Below are positions 24,479-32,830 of a stretch of 64,000 nt of DNA, piece after piece; within the stretch, counting starts at the first letter, position 1, and each line of letters opens with the position of its first letter. Position numbers and translations under genes: made by a program. The notes beneath the pieces were generated by a model. That model did not search any database and was not told the DNA's origin. It saw nothing but the letters and a program-made list of their open reading frames with translations. The DNA comes from Mesorhizobium sp. INR15 (GTDB lineage Bacteria > Pseudomonadota > Alphaproteobacteria > Rhizobiales > Rhizobiaceae), in the NCBI RefSeq assembly GCF_015500075.1, contig NZ_CP045496.1, forward strand, positions 1,736,001 to 1,800,000. The letters run 5' to 3'.

Positions 24479-26302
24479 ATGGCTGATCATCCGGACACCG
24501 ACGCCACGGCCCAATCGGCTGCGGTCGAAGCCAGCAGCCTGCGAGATCAGGTGGCGACGATCAGGCGGGCGCTGGCGGGATCGCCGGTTCGCAAAACCCT
24601 GCTCTGGATGTCCCTTGGCATCATGGCCGTCATTATCGCGACCTCGGCTGGACAAGTCCTGCTCAACCGCTGGAACCAGCCTTTCTACGATGCGCTTGCA
24701 CGCCGCGACATGGCGGCCTTCCTGCACCAACTGCTTGTCTTCGCGGCCATCGCCAGCGGCCTTCTGGTGCTCAATATCGGCCAGACCTGGCTTAACCAGA
24801 TGATCCGGCTGAAGCTGCGCGAGGCGCTAACGCTCGACCTGATCGACCAGTGGATGCGGCCGGCACGCGCCTTTCGCCTGGCCAATGCCGGCGCGATCGG
24901 CGTCAATCCCGATCAGCGCATGCAGCAGGACGCCGCGCATCTCTCCGATCTGTCGACGGACCTCGGCGTCGGCCTGCTGCAGTCATTCATCCTGCTCGTG
25001 TCCTTTGTCGGCGTGCTGTGGGAGTTGTCTTCGGGCTTTGTGTTCCACGTCAACGGCTGGTCGCTGGCAATACCAGGCTACATGGTCTGGGCGGCGTTCC
25101 TCTATGCCGGCACCGCGTCCTGGCTGAGCTGGCTGGTTGGACGCCCGCTGATCAGCCTCAACAGCGATCGCTACACACGGGAAGCGGAGCTCCGGTCCTC
25201 GATGGTGCGCGTCAATGAGAATGTCGATGCCATCGCGCTCTATCATGGCGAAGCCGATGCCAGGCATCGGCTCGAACTTGATCTCGGCACGGTGTTGGGC
25301 GCGATGCGGCGCATCTACACGGCGCAGATCAACCTGTCCTGGGTGACCGATACCTATGGTTGGATTACCGTTGTCGCACCGATCCTGGTGGCCTCGCCGG
25401 TGTATTTCTCGGGCGACATCAGCTTTGGTGGTTTGATGATGGCGGTCGGTGCGTTCAACCAGGTTCACTCTTCGCTGCGCTGGTTCATCAACAACATCGG
25501 CGGCATCGCCGACTGGCGCGCCACGCTGATGCGCGTTGCCGACTTCCGCATCGCGCTCGAGGAAACCGATGTGCTGCACGACAAGGAAAAGCGCATCGCC
25601 TTCGGCGAGAATGCAAATGGCAGCCTGACCTTCGAGAGCCTTCAGGTCGCCTCGCCGGACGGATGCACCAAGCTCGCCGACCAGCATGTCGAGATCCATC
25701 CCGGCGAGCGTGTCATGATCACCGGCGAGCCGGGCGCGGGCAAGACGCTGTTCTTCCGCGCCATAGCCGGCCTGTGGCCATGGGGAAGCGGGCGGATCGG
25801 CCTGCCGGCGGGGGAGGCACCCATCTTCGTGCCCCGCACGCCTTATTTCCCGTTGGGCACGCTGCGCGAGGTGCTCGATCACCCCTATGGTGTCGATCCC
25901 GCGAGCGATGCCGAGATTTCGGCGGTGCTTGCCGAGGTTGGTCTTGAAAGACTGTCGTCCTCGCTCGACCGCACCGCCCGCTGGGAGCGTGAACTGGGTG
26001 ACGACGAACAGCGCTCGCTGGCCTTCGCCAGGCTCGCCTTGCGCAAGCCGAAATGGGTGATCATCGATGAAGCCCTGGACGCGTTCGACGGACCGTCGCT
26101 GAGGCGCGTGCTGTCGATGCTGGAGAAGCGTGTGCCCGGAACCGCGATCCTCAACATCGGACGCGGCTTGCACAACAACCAGTTCTTTCCGCGCGCGCTG
26201 ACGATCGTCAAGGATACCGATGCGCCGGCCTTGAAACCTGCACGTGTCAGGGCAGGGGCGATCGACCCGCCGCCGGTGGTGCGTCGCAAGAGCAAGAAGT
26301 AG
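24479..26302 (+). CDS. SbmA/BacA-related ABC transporter, fused permease and ATPase
   Basis: A 607-residue half-transporter of the ABC_membrane_2 (ABCD/YddA) family: an N-terminal membrane domain (residues ~40-340, about six helices, with NRWNQPFYDAL and NPDQRMQQDA family motifs) and a C-terminal ATPase. Walker A GEPGAGKT is near 417 and Walker B WVIIDEAL near 525. The signature region reads LGDDEQRSLAFAR instead of the usual SLGEQQR form. Relatives move peptides or acyl compounds, and rhizobial BacA is needed for symbiosis, but this protein has its own ATPase and is the YddA-like branch. ATG 24479 has AAGGA 8 bp upstream. Confidence 0.85.
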   Translation: MADHPDTDATAQSAAVEASSLRDQVATIRRALAGSPVRKTLLWMSLGIMAVIIATSAGQVLLNRWNQPFYDALARRDMAAFLHQLLVFAAIASGLLVLNIGQTWLNQMIRLKLREALTLDLIDQWMRPARAFRLANAGAIGVNPDQRMQQDAAHLSDLSTDLGVGLLQSFILLVSFVGVLWELSSGFVFHVNGWSLAIPGYMVWAAFLYAGTASWLSWLVGRPLISLNSDRYTREAELRSSMVRVNENVDAIALYHGEADARHRLELDLGTVLGAMRRIYTAQINLSWVTDTYGWITVVAPILVASPVYFSGDISFGGLMMAVGAFNQVHSSLRWFINNIGGIADWRATLMRVADFRIALEETDVLHDKEKRIAFGENANGSLTFESLQVASPDGCTKLADQHVEIHPGERVMITGEPGAGKTLFFRAIAGLWPWGSGRIGLPAGEAPIFVPRTPYFPLGTLREVLDHPYGVDPASDAEISAVLAEVGLERLSSSLDRTARWERELGDDEQRSLAFARLALRKPKWVIIDEALDAFDGPSLRRVLSMLEKRVPGTAILNIGRGLHNNQFFPRALTIVKDTDAPALKPARVRAGAIDPPPVVRRKSKK

Positions 26303-26375
26303 CAGCGCCGGCGAAGCTATATTTTCGCCGCGATCAGGAGGGAAGGTCGGCGACCTGGAGCCTGTGGTCGCTGCC

Positions 26376-27179
26376 ATGCTTGACGCCCTCAGCTTGCTTG
26401 CCTGCCTGACCTGCGCCCAGGCGGCACCTCTTGCCGTGCCGGCCAAGGCCGTCGCCGTGGATGTCGAACTTGTGCTGGCCGTCGATATCTCGCTGTCCAT
26501 GGACGAGAAGGAGTTCGCCCTGCAGCGCGCCGGGTATGTCGAGGCGCTGCGTCATGCCGATTTCATCAGGGCCGTTCGAGAGGGCACTACCGGCCGTATC
26601 GCGATCGCCTATTTCGAATGGGCAGGCACGGTGCGTGACGATGCGGTGGTGGCCTGGCAAATCATCGACAGTGCCGAGAGCGCCAACGCCTTCGCCGACA
26701 AGATAGCCGCACGACCTTTCCGCAGTTTTCGCGGCACCTCGATTTCCGGCGCACTTGCTTTCGGCACAAATCTTTTCGACGGAACCGGCTTCGAGGGTGA
26801 GCGCAGCGTCATCGATATTTCAGGCGACGGCCCCAACAACATTGGGCCGCCTGTCACCGCCACACGTGATGCGGCGGTGGCGAAAGGCATTGTCGTCAAT
26901 GGCCTGCCGATCCTGATCAGCCCGTCGCCGACCTTCAAACATCTCGACGAGTATTATGCGCAATGCGTGACCGGAGGTCCCGGTTCGTTCGTATTGCCGA
27001 TCTATGCGGCGTCGGAGTTCTCGACTGCCATTCGCCGCAAGCTGGTCCTCGAAGTGAGCGGTATCGGCGGTGAGGCCAGGATCATCCCGGCCGATGCGGC
27101 AGCACCGATCGATTGCCTTCAGGGCGAGCGCGACCGACGGCTTTTGTCGGATCCGTATTTCCCCGAGCTCGACCGCTGA
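26376..27179 (+). CDS. DUF1194 (VWA-like) exported protein
   Basis: A 267-residue protein with a short hydrophobic N terminus (LDALSLLACLTCAQA) and a von Willebrand A-type domain starting DVELVLAVDISLSMDEKEF; the DxSxS metal-site motif is intact (D-I-S-L-S). A later INISGDGP-like stretch reads VIDISGDGPNNIGPP. DUF1194 proteins are common in rhizobia and of unknown function, probably periplasmic. The start is uncertain: GTG 26364, with GGAG 3 bp upstream, is an alternative and would give a somewhat better signal peptide. Confidence 0.8.
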   Translation: MLDALSLLACLTCAQAAPLAVPAKAVAVDVELVLAVDISLSMDEKEFALQRAGYVEALRHADFIRAVREGTTGRIAIAYFEWAGTVRDDAVVAWQIIDSAESANAFADKIAARPFRSFRGTSISGALAFGTNLFDGTGFEGERSVIDISGDGPNNIGPPVTATRDAAVAKGIVVNGLPILISPSPTFKHLDEYYAQCVTGGPGSFVLPIYAASEFSTAIRRKLVLEVSGIGGEARIIPADAAAPIDCLQGERDRRLLSDPYFPELDR

Positions 27180-27257
27180 TCCCCTCTGTCGAGTACGTAT
27201 TCCCATTACCTCTGGCGTAATCGACTGACGCCCCATGCTTTGTCAGATTGCCCTCAC

Positions 27258-27277
27258 GAAGCCGGCGGTTCGGCTTC
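27258..27277 (+). other. small hairpin in the DUF1330 leader
   Basis: GAAGCCG (27258-27264) and CGGCTTC (27271-27277) form a 7-bp perfect stem with a 6-nt loop, 21 bp before the ATG. It may stabilise the mRNA or bind a regulator; it is not followed by a T run. Confidence 0.3.
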
Positions 27278-27298
27278 GAGGCCAAAGGGAGTTTCGCC

Positions 27299-27619
27299 AT
27301 GACCGCTTACGCAGTTGCCCATATGCGCCAGGCCACGATGGGGCCGCAGCTCGTCGAATATCTGCACAGGATCGATGCCACGCTGGAGCCGTTTGGCGGC
27401 CGCTTCCTGGTTCATGGCGGCGATGTCGAGGCGGTCGAGAACGACTGGCCCGGCCACCTCATCATCATCGAGTTTCCAGACCGTCAGCATGTGCGCGGAT
27501 GGTATGGCTCTCCGGCCTACCAGGAGATCCTGGCGCTGCGTACCGACAATTCCCTGTCCAATGTGGTGTTCGCCGACGGCGTCGAACATCCGCACAAGGC
27601 CACGGATGTTCTGAAGTAG
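27299..27619 (+). CDS. DUF1330 family protein
   Basis: A 106-residue dimeric alpha/beta-barrel-type protein. MTAYAVAHMRQ, YLHRIDATLEPFGGRFLVHGG, VIIEFPDRQH-like LIIIEFPDRQHVRGWYGSPAYQ (split) and RTDNSLSNVVFADG are the DUF1330 pattern. Function unknown, probably cytoplasmic. AAAGGGAG lies 7 bp upstream of ATG 27299. It ends 14 bp from the convergent metW. Confidence 0.88.
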   Translation: MTAYAVAHMRQATMGPQLVEYLHRIDATLEPFGGRFLVHGGDVEAVENDWPGHLIIIEFPDRQHVRGWYGSPAYQEILALRTDNSLSNVVFADGVEHPHKATDVLK

Positions 27620-27633
27620 CGGTTCGGCGCTCT

Positions 27634-28248
27634 CTAGCGCTTCAGCAAAAACACTGCCTGCTGGCCGAAGAAATTCCAGAACCACCATGGCATCGACAGG
27701 CCGATCTTCTGGCCGTTGGCGTCGAGCGCGGTCGCCTTTTCCACCGTCGCGCCAAGCTCGTCGCACAGGTTGACGAAATCGCGGATGGTGCAGAAGTGGA
27801 TGTTGGGCGTGTCGTACCAGGAATAAGGCAGGTCGGCGGTCACAGGCATGCGGCCCTTGATGAACAGCGACAGCCGCACCCGCCAGTGGCCGAAATTGGG
27901 GAAGGAGACGATGGCGTGCTCGCCGATCCTGAGCAGTTCGTCGAGAACCAGCTTCGGGTTGCGGGTAGCCTGCAAGGTCTGCGACAGGACGACGAAATCA
28001 AAGCCCTTGTCAGGGTAGAATTCGAGATCCTTGTCGGCGTCGCCCTGGATGACGGAGAGGCCGCGCGCGACGCATTCGTTGACGCCACGCTGCGACAGTT
28101 CGAGACCACGGCCGTCGATCTGCTTGGTGACCTGCAGCAATTCGAGCAGAGAGCCGTCGCCGGAGCCGACATCGAGCACCCGCGATTGCGGCGGGATCAG
28201 ATCGGCGACGACCTCAAGGTCGACGCGCTGGGTGTCGTTGACGCTCAT
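27634..28248 (-). CDS. metW: methionine biosynthesis protein MetW
   Basis: A 204-residue methyltransferase-fold protein. SRVLDVGSGDGSLLELL is the SAM-type motif I, and the C terminus SMPWWFWNFFGQQAVFLLKR is characteristic of MetW. MetW acts with MetX in many proteobacteria to give active homoserine O-acyltransferase. The start (ATG 28246-28248) overlaps the metX stop by 4 bp, so the two are coupled, and both lie behind the SAM-II riboswitch. Confidence 0.95.
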   Translation of the reverse strand: MSVNDTQRVDLEVVADLIPPQSRVLDVGSGDGSLLELLQVTKQIDGRGLELSQRGVNECVARGLSVIQGDADKDLEFYPDKGFDFVVLSQTLQATRNPKLVLDELLRIGEHAIVSFPNFGHWRVRLSLFIKGRMPVTADLPYSWYDTPNIHFCTIRDFVNLCDELGATVEKATALDANGQKIGLSMPWWFWNFFGQQAVFLLKR

Positions 28249-29414
28249 AGCGGAAGCCCTCTGGCTCGCGCGGCCGAGCCGATGAAGCCGTTGATGGCGG
28301 CAAACAGTTCCGGCTCATCGAGCAGGAAGGCGTCGTGGCCACGATCGGTCTCGATCTCGACGAAAGACACCGAGGCGCCGGCGGCGTTCAGCGCATGCAC
28401 GATCGATCGGCTTTCCTCGGTGGGAAACAGCCAGTCGCTGGTGAAGGAAACCAGGCAGAAACGGGTTTTTGTCGCGGCGAAGGCATCGGCCAGCCGACCG
28501 CCATGGTCGGCGGCGAGGTCGAAATAGTCCATCGAACGGGTCATGTAGAGATAGGAATTGGCGTCGAAGCGATCGACGAAGGTCATGCCCTGGTGGCGCA
28601 GATAGCTTTCGATCTGGAAGTCGGCGTCGAAGCCGAAGGTGAGCGCTTCGCGGTCCTGCAGGTTGCGGCCGAATTTGCGGTGCAGGGCGGCTTCCGACAG
28701 ATAGGTGATGTGGGCGGCCATGCGCGCCACCGCCAGGCCCTTTTCCGGGCGCTTGCCGTGCTCGAAATACTTGCCGCCGTGCCAGTCGGGATCCGCCATG
28801 ACGGCTTGCCGGCCCACCTCGTGGAAGGCGATGTTCTGCGAGGAATGGCGCGCGCCGGTTGCGATCGGCAGCGCCGAGAAGACGCGCTCGGGATAGCTAG
28901 ACGCCCATTCCAGCACCTGCATGCCGCCCATCGAGCCGCCGAGAACGCAAAACAGCTTCTCGATGCCGAAATGATCGACCAGCATCAGCTGTGCCCGCAC
29001 CATGTCGCGGATGGTGATGATCGGCAGGTCGAGGCCGTAAGGCTTGCCGGTGGCCGGATTGGTGGAGGCCGGGCCAGTCGATCCCAAACAGCCACCGATG
29101 ACGTTGGAGCAGATGACGAAAAAGCGGTTGGTGTCGATGATCTTGCCGGGGCCGATCAGCACTTCCCACCAACCGGGCTTGCCGGTCACCGGATTGGTGT
29201 TGGCGACATGCTGGTCGCCGGTCAGCGCGTGGCAGACGAGAATGGCGTTGGAGCGGGCGTCGTTGAGCGTGCCATAGGTCTGGTAGGCGATCTGGAACGG
29301 CGACAGGAGCGTGCCGGCATCGAGCTTCAGCGGCTTGTCGGCGCCGAAGCGCAACACCGGGCTCGACGGCTGGTCGGCTTCGTTGTTGGTTTTTCCAGCG
29401 CGCAGGGCGGCCAT
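28245..29414 (-). CDS. metXA: homoserine O-acetyltransferase/O-succinyltransferase MetX
   Basis: A 389-residue alpha/beta-hydrolase-fold enzyme that acylates homoserine in methionine synthesis. ILVCHALTGDQH, the nucleophile elbow GGSMGGMQ (Ser near residue 150), and the catalytic Asp in SDWLFP and His in RGHDAFL are all present. Start 29414 is preferred: GTGAG lies 9 bp upstream, whereas ATG 29423 abuts it. The leader contains a SAM-II riboswitch, a terminator hairpin and a predicted promoter. It is divergent from hisC. Confidence 0.95.
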   Translation of the reverse strand: MAALRAGKTNNEADQPSSPVLRFGADKPLKLDAGTLLSPFQIAYQTYGTLNDARSNAILVCHALTGDQHVANTNPVTGKPGWWEVLIGPGKIIDTNRFFVICSNVIGGCLGSTGPASTNPATGKPYGLDLPIITIRDMVRAQLMLVDHFGIEKLFCVLGGSMGGMQVLEWASSYPERVFSALPIATGARHSSQNIAFHEVGRQAVMADPDWHGGKYFEHGKRPEKGLAVARMAAHITYLSEAALHRKFGRNLQDREALTFGFDADFQIESYLRHQGMTFVDRFDANSYLYMTRSMDYFDLAADHGGRLADAFAATKTRFCLVSFTSDWLFPTEESRSIVHALNAAGASVSFVEIETDRGHDAFLLDEPELFAAINGFIGSAARARGLPL

Positions 29415-29456
29415 GGCATCCATCTCACTTTGAGTCCACGTAGCGGTCGCGCGGAC

Positions 29457-29491
29457 AACAAAAAACCGGCAGTGCCGTTGCAAAGCCGGTT
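29457..29491 (-). terminator. intrinsic terminator in the metX leader
   Basis: On the minus strand AACCGGC (29491-29485) pairs with GCCGGTT (29470-29464), followed directly by a run of U. The loop contains AACGGC, complementary to GCCGUU just downstream of the SAM-II aptamer, so an alternative antiterminator is possible. The position between the aptamer and the metX ATG suggests transcriptional attenuation. Confidence 0.65.
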
Positions 29492-29504
29492 ACAGGATGC
29501 AAAC

Positions 29505-29560
29505 GGCCCTTTAGCAAGTTGTTTAACGTGGCTGCAAGCCGACCGGCCAAATCACCACGG
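29505..29560 (-). promoter_or_regulatory. SAM-II riboswitch
   Basis: On the minus strand CGUGG (29559-29555) and CCACG (29531-29527) form P1, enclosing UGAUUUGGCC and GGCUUGCAG; downstream comes UUAAACAACUUGCUAAAGGGCC. This matches the metA/SAM-II class found upstream of metA/metX in alphaproteobacteria. SAM binding is known to lower expression of the gene. The predicted promoter's start at about 29566 puts the aptamer at the very 5' end of the mRNA. Confidence 0.93.
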
Positions 29561-29572
29561 AAGTTCGCATCT

Positions 29573-29601
29573 CTTCTAGGACCGACGCGGCCCGGCGTCA
29601 A
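29573..29601 (-). promoter_or_regulatory. predicted metX promoter
   Basis: On the minus strand TTGACG (29601-29596), 17 bp, TAGAAG (29578-29573). Start expected near 29566, six bases before the SAM-II aptamer. Confidence 0.55.
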
Positions 29602-29705
29602 CGGTCAGCCGGCTGGCGGACGCGCCGCCTCTCGACATTGCAAGCCATGGCTTGTATTTCCGCTGCGGCTTCCGGATGGAGGCGGTCCTCGACGGATTTT
29701 GCAAA

Positions 29706-30815
29706 ATGACCCAGACACCTGACAAGGCACGTCCAGCACCGCGCGCGGGCATCCTTGACATCGAGGCCTATGTGCCCGGCAAAAGTGCCGCGCCCGCCGG
29801 TGTCGACAGAGTCTACAAGCTGTCGGCCAACGAGAACCCGCTTGGCCCTTCGCCGAAGGCAATCGAGGCCGCGCGCGAGGTTGCCGCCAAGCTCGATGTC
29901 TACCCGGATGGCACGGCCCGGCGCCTGCGCGAGGCGATCGCCGAAGTGCATGGCCTCAACCCGGCGAACATCATCTGCTCGAACGGGTCCGACGAAATCC
30001 TCGGCCTGCTGGCGCAGACCTATCTGGCGCCTGGCGATGAGGCCATCATCACCGAACACGCCTTCATGGTCTACAAGATCTACATCCAGGCGGCGGGCGG
30101 CGTTCCGGTGACGATCAAGGAAACCGATGAGCGCGCCGACATCGATGCCATTCTGGCCGCCGTGACGCCGCGCACGAAAATCGTCTTTCTCGCCAACCCC
30201 AACAATCCGACCGGCACTTATGTGCCGTTCCACGAGGTGCGCCGCCTGCATGCCGGCCTGCCGAAGAACGTGCTTCTGGTGCTGGACGCAGCCTATGCCG
30301 AATATGTGCGGCGCAACGACTATGAAGCCGGCATCGAACTGGTGGGAAGCGCCGAGAACGCGGTCATGACCCGAACCTTCTCCAAGATCGGCCTCGGCGG
30401 CGCGCGGATCGGCTGGATGTACGCGCCGGCGCATATCGTCGATGCCATCAACCGGATACGCGGCCCGTTCAACGTCAACGCCACCGCGATCGAGGCCGGC
30501 ATCGCGGCGATCCGCGACCGCGTCCATGTCGAGCGCAGCGTGAGGCACAACGAAACATGGCTGACCTGGCTGAGCGAACAGATGATTGGACTGGGGCTGA
30601 GGGTGACGCCAAGCGTCGGCAATTTCATTCTCGTTCACTTTCCCGACGACAAGAAACATTCGGCGGCGGCGGCGGACGACTATCTGACGGCGCGCGGCTA
30701 CATCCTGCGGCGCGTTTCCGGCTACGGTTTTCCCAATGCGCTGCGCATGAGCATCGGCACCGAAGAAGCCAATCGCGGCGTCATCGCCGCGCTCACGACA
30801 TTCCTGAAAAGCTAG
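29706..30815 (+). CDS. hisC: histidinol-phosphate aminotransferase
   Basis: A 369-residue fold-type I PLP enzyme. KLSANENPLGPSPKA, NGSDEIL, FLANPNNPTGTY and the Schiff-base Lys in TFSKIGLGGARIGW (about residue 227) are diagnostic. It transaminates imidazole acetol-phosphate in histidine synthesis; such enzymes often also use aromatic amino acids, and the next gene encodes a prephenate/arogenate dehydrogenase 6 bp away, pointing to a shared aromatic role. ATG 29706 begins MTQTPDKARPAP; 18 upstream in-frame codons are not conserved. It is divergent from metX. Confidence 0.93.
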   Translation: MTQTPDKARPAPRAGILDIEAYVPGKSAAPAGVDRVYKLSANENPLGPSPKAIEAAREVAAKLDVYPDGTARRLREAIAEVHGLNPANIICSNGSDEILGLLAQTYLAPGDEAIITEHAFMVYKIYIQAAGGVPVTIKETDERADIDAILAAVTPRTKIVFLANPNNPTGTYVPFHEVRRLHAGLPKNVLLVLDAAYAEYVRRNDYEAGIELVGSAENAVMTRTFSKIGLGGARIGWMYAPAHIVDAINRIRGPFNVNATAIEAGIAAIRDRVHVERSVRHNETWLTWLSEQMIGLGLRVTPSVGNFILVHFPDDKKHSAAAADDYLTARGYILRRVSGYGFPNALRMSIGTEEANRGVIAALTTFLKS

Positions 30816-30821
30816 AACACC

Positions 30822-31757
30822 ATGGCATCACCGATGTTTGAAAAGATCGCGCTGGTCGGCATCGGCCTGATCGGCTCGTCGCTGGCACGCGTCATCCGGC
30901 GCGAGGGCCTTGCCGGCCATGTCGCCATCTCGACACGCAGCGCCACCACGTTGGCGCGGGCGCAAGAGCTTGGGTTGGGCGATTCCTATACAACAGACGC
31001 GGAGGAAGCGGTCCGCGATGCCGACCTGATCATCGTCTCGGTGCCGGTCGGTTCCTCCGGCGCCGTGGCGGAAGAAATCACGCCGGCCCTGAAGAAAGGC
31101 GCAATCCTCACCGATGTCGGCTCGACCAAGGCATCGGTTATCGCGCAGATGCAGCCGCACGTGCCTGAGGGCGTGCATTTCATTCCCGGGCATCCGCTGG
31201 CGGGCACCGAGAAATCAGGCCCGGATGCGGGTTTTGCCGACCTGTTCGACAACCGCTGGTGCATCTTCACGCCGCTGCCGGACACCGATCCCGACGCGCT
31301 GGAGAGGCTTTCGGAATTCTGGCGCCGCTGCGGCGCCAACATCGACACGATGGACCCGCAGCACCACGACATGACGCTGGCCATCGTCTCGCACCTGCCG
31401 CACATCATCGCCTACAACATCGTCGGCACCGCCGATGACCTGGAATCGGTGACCAAGACGGAAGTCATCAAGTATTCCGCCTCCGGCTTCCGCGATTTCA
31501 CCCGTCTGGCCGCTTCCGATCCGACCATGTGGCGCGATGTCTGCCTGCACAACAAGGATGCCATCCTCGAGATGCTGGCGCGGTTCTCGGAGGATCTTGC
31601 CTTCCTGCAGCGGGCGATCCGCTGGGGCGATGGCGAAAAGCTGTTTGACCTGTTTACCCGCACCCGCGCCGTGCGCCGCTCGATCATCGAGGCCGGCCAG
31701 GACATCGATGTTCCTGACTTCGGTCGCCAGGCAGTCGAACATCCGAAAGGGAGCTGA
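30822..31757 (+). CDS. tyrC: prephenate/arogenate (cyclohexadienyl) dehydrogenase
   Basis: A 311-residue NAD(P)-dependent oxidative decarboxylase for tyrosine synthesis. The dinucleotide motif VGIGLIGSSLA is at about residues 12-22, followed by TDVGSTK and FIPGHPLAGTEKSG with the catalytic His, then VSHLPH. There is no fused ACT domain, as usual for alphaproteobacterial TyrC. Its stop TGA (31755-31757) lies inside the left arm of a RIME-like repeat. It forms an operon with hisC. Confidence 0.93.
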   Translation: MASPMFEKIALVGIGLIGSSLARVIRREGLAGHVAISTRSATTLARAQELGLGDSYTTDAEEAVRDADLIIVSVPVGSSGAVAEEITPALKKGAILTDVGSTKASVIAQMQPHVPEGVHFIPGHPLAGTEKSGPDAGFADLFDNRWCIFTPLPDTDPDALERLSEFWRRCGANIDTMDPQHHDMTLAIVSHLPHIIAYNIVGTADDLESVTKTEVIKYSASGFRDFTRLAASDPTMWRDVCLHNKDAILEMLARFSEDLAFLQRAIRWGDGEKLFDLFTRTRAVRRSIIEAGQDIDVPDFGRQAVEHPKGS

Positions 31758-31884
31758 TATTCAGGTGAGGCCAGCCTGCAAATGGCTGATACCTACGCTT
31801 CCGGTGCTCACGTACGAAGAGTACGCTCCGCTCCGGTTCTCGGTATCAACCATTTTCGACTCGGCCTGACCTGAATCTCAGCCC
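31753..31884. repeat. RIME-like intergenic palindromic repeat, copy 2
   Basis: The outer arms GCTGATATTCAGGTGAGGCC and GGCCTGACCTGAATCTCAGC are inverted with two mismatches. A second palindrome inside is bounded by GATACC and GGTATC, with a CGTAC...GTACG core. It closely matches copy 3 and, less well, copy 1. It occupies the whole gap between tyrC and the convergent PfkB kinase gene and supplies the tyrC stop codon. Confidence 0.8.
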
Positions 31885-31890
31885 CCTTTA

Positions 31891-32823
31891 TCATTGTTGC
31901 GTTGCAGGCCAGGTCGCCGCGACCATGGCCATTGTCTCGGCGCGGTCCGGCGCGCCCAGCCTGCCGCCGAAGCGCTGGCATTTGAGCGCGGCGGCGGCGC
32001 TGGCAAAGCGCAAGGCCTGTTCGGCCGGCATGGCTTCGGCCATCGCCAAGGCAAAGGCGCCGTGAAAGACGTCGCCGGCTGCCAGCGTGTCCACCGCCTT
32101 GACCCTTGGCGCCGCGACGTGGCGCACACAACCGGCCTGTCTGTCATGCCACCAGGTTCCCGCACTGCCACCGGTCACCGCGACAAAGGCGTCGGTGCGC
32201 GAGGCGAGGTCGGCGCAAGCGGTCTCAGGGTCCAACGCTTGGCCGCAGACAATGCGCGCCGCCGGCTCCGAGGCGACGATGTGCGAGGCGAGCGGCAGCA
32301 ACCGCTCGAGCACTGACAGAGGCGCGGTGTCGGCATCGAGGATGGCCGGGCGCCCGCTGGCGCGCGCGGCGGTGAGGGCAAGCGCGGCGGCACCCGGCCA
32401 GCGCACGTCGGCCAGCACGGCGTCGAATGCCGCGAGATCGGGCAAGGGCAGGGCTTCGGGATCGGCCTGCGCCTTGCCATCGTAAAACGGCACGATGATG
32501 CGCTCGCCATGCGCGTCGACCAGGATCGCGGCGAGGGCCGAGCGCGCGCCGGCAACACGGCGGACGAGACTGCAGTCGACGCCTTCCGCCTCGATGCCCG
32601 CAACAAGCTGGTCGCCAACGGCGTCATCACCCGCGCTCGCCCAGAGCGACACTTCGGCGCCGAGACGGCGCGCGGCACAGGCGGCACTGGTGGCCATGCC
32701 GGAGGCGATCTGGACGCCGTCGGAGGCAATGAACTTTCCCTGATGGACGGGGAGCGTCTCCACGCGCAGGATCGTATCCAGCGTCAAGACGCCAACGCTC
32801 AGCAACTTCACCGCTCTTGCCAT
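31891..32823 (-). CDS. PfkB-family carbohydrate kinase
   Basis: A 310-residue ribokinase-fold enzyme. The N-terminal VGVLTLDTILRVE and the C-terminal active-site motif DTLAAGDVFHGAFALAMAE (catalytic Asp, oxyanion Gly) are clear. The motif reads AAGD rather than the usual GAGD. It phosphorylates a sugar or nucleoside; ribokinase, fructokinase and 2-keto-3-deoxygluconate kinase cannot be told apart here. The start is 8 bp from the DUF2125 stop on the same strand. No transporter or regulator is adjacent. Confidence 0.85.
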   Translation of the reverse strand: MARAVKLLSVGVLTLDTILRVETLPVHQGKFIASDGVQIASGMATSAACAARRLGAEVSLWASAGDDAVGDQLVAGIEAEGVDCSLVRRVAGARSALAAILVDAHGERIIVPFYDGKAQADPEALPLPDLAAFDAVLADVRWPGAAALALTAARASGRPAILDADTAPLSVLERLLPLASHIVASEPAARIVCGQALDPETACADLASRTDAFVAVTGGSAGTWWHDRQAGCVRHVAAPRVKAVDTLAAGDVFHGAFALAMAEAMPAEQALRFASAAAALKCQRFGGRLGAPDRAETMAMVAATWPATQQ

Positions 32824-32830
32824 GGGAGCG

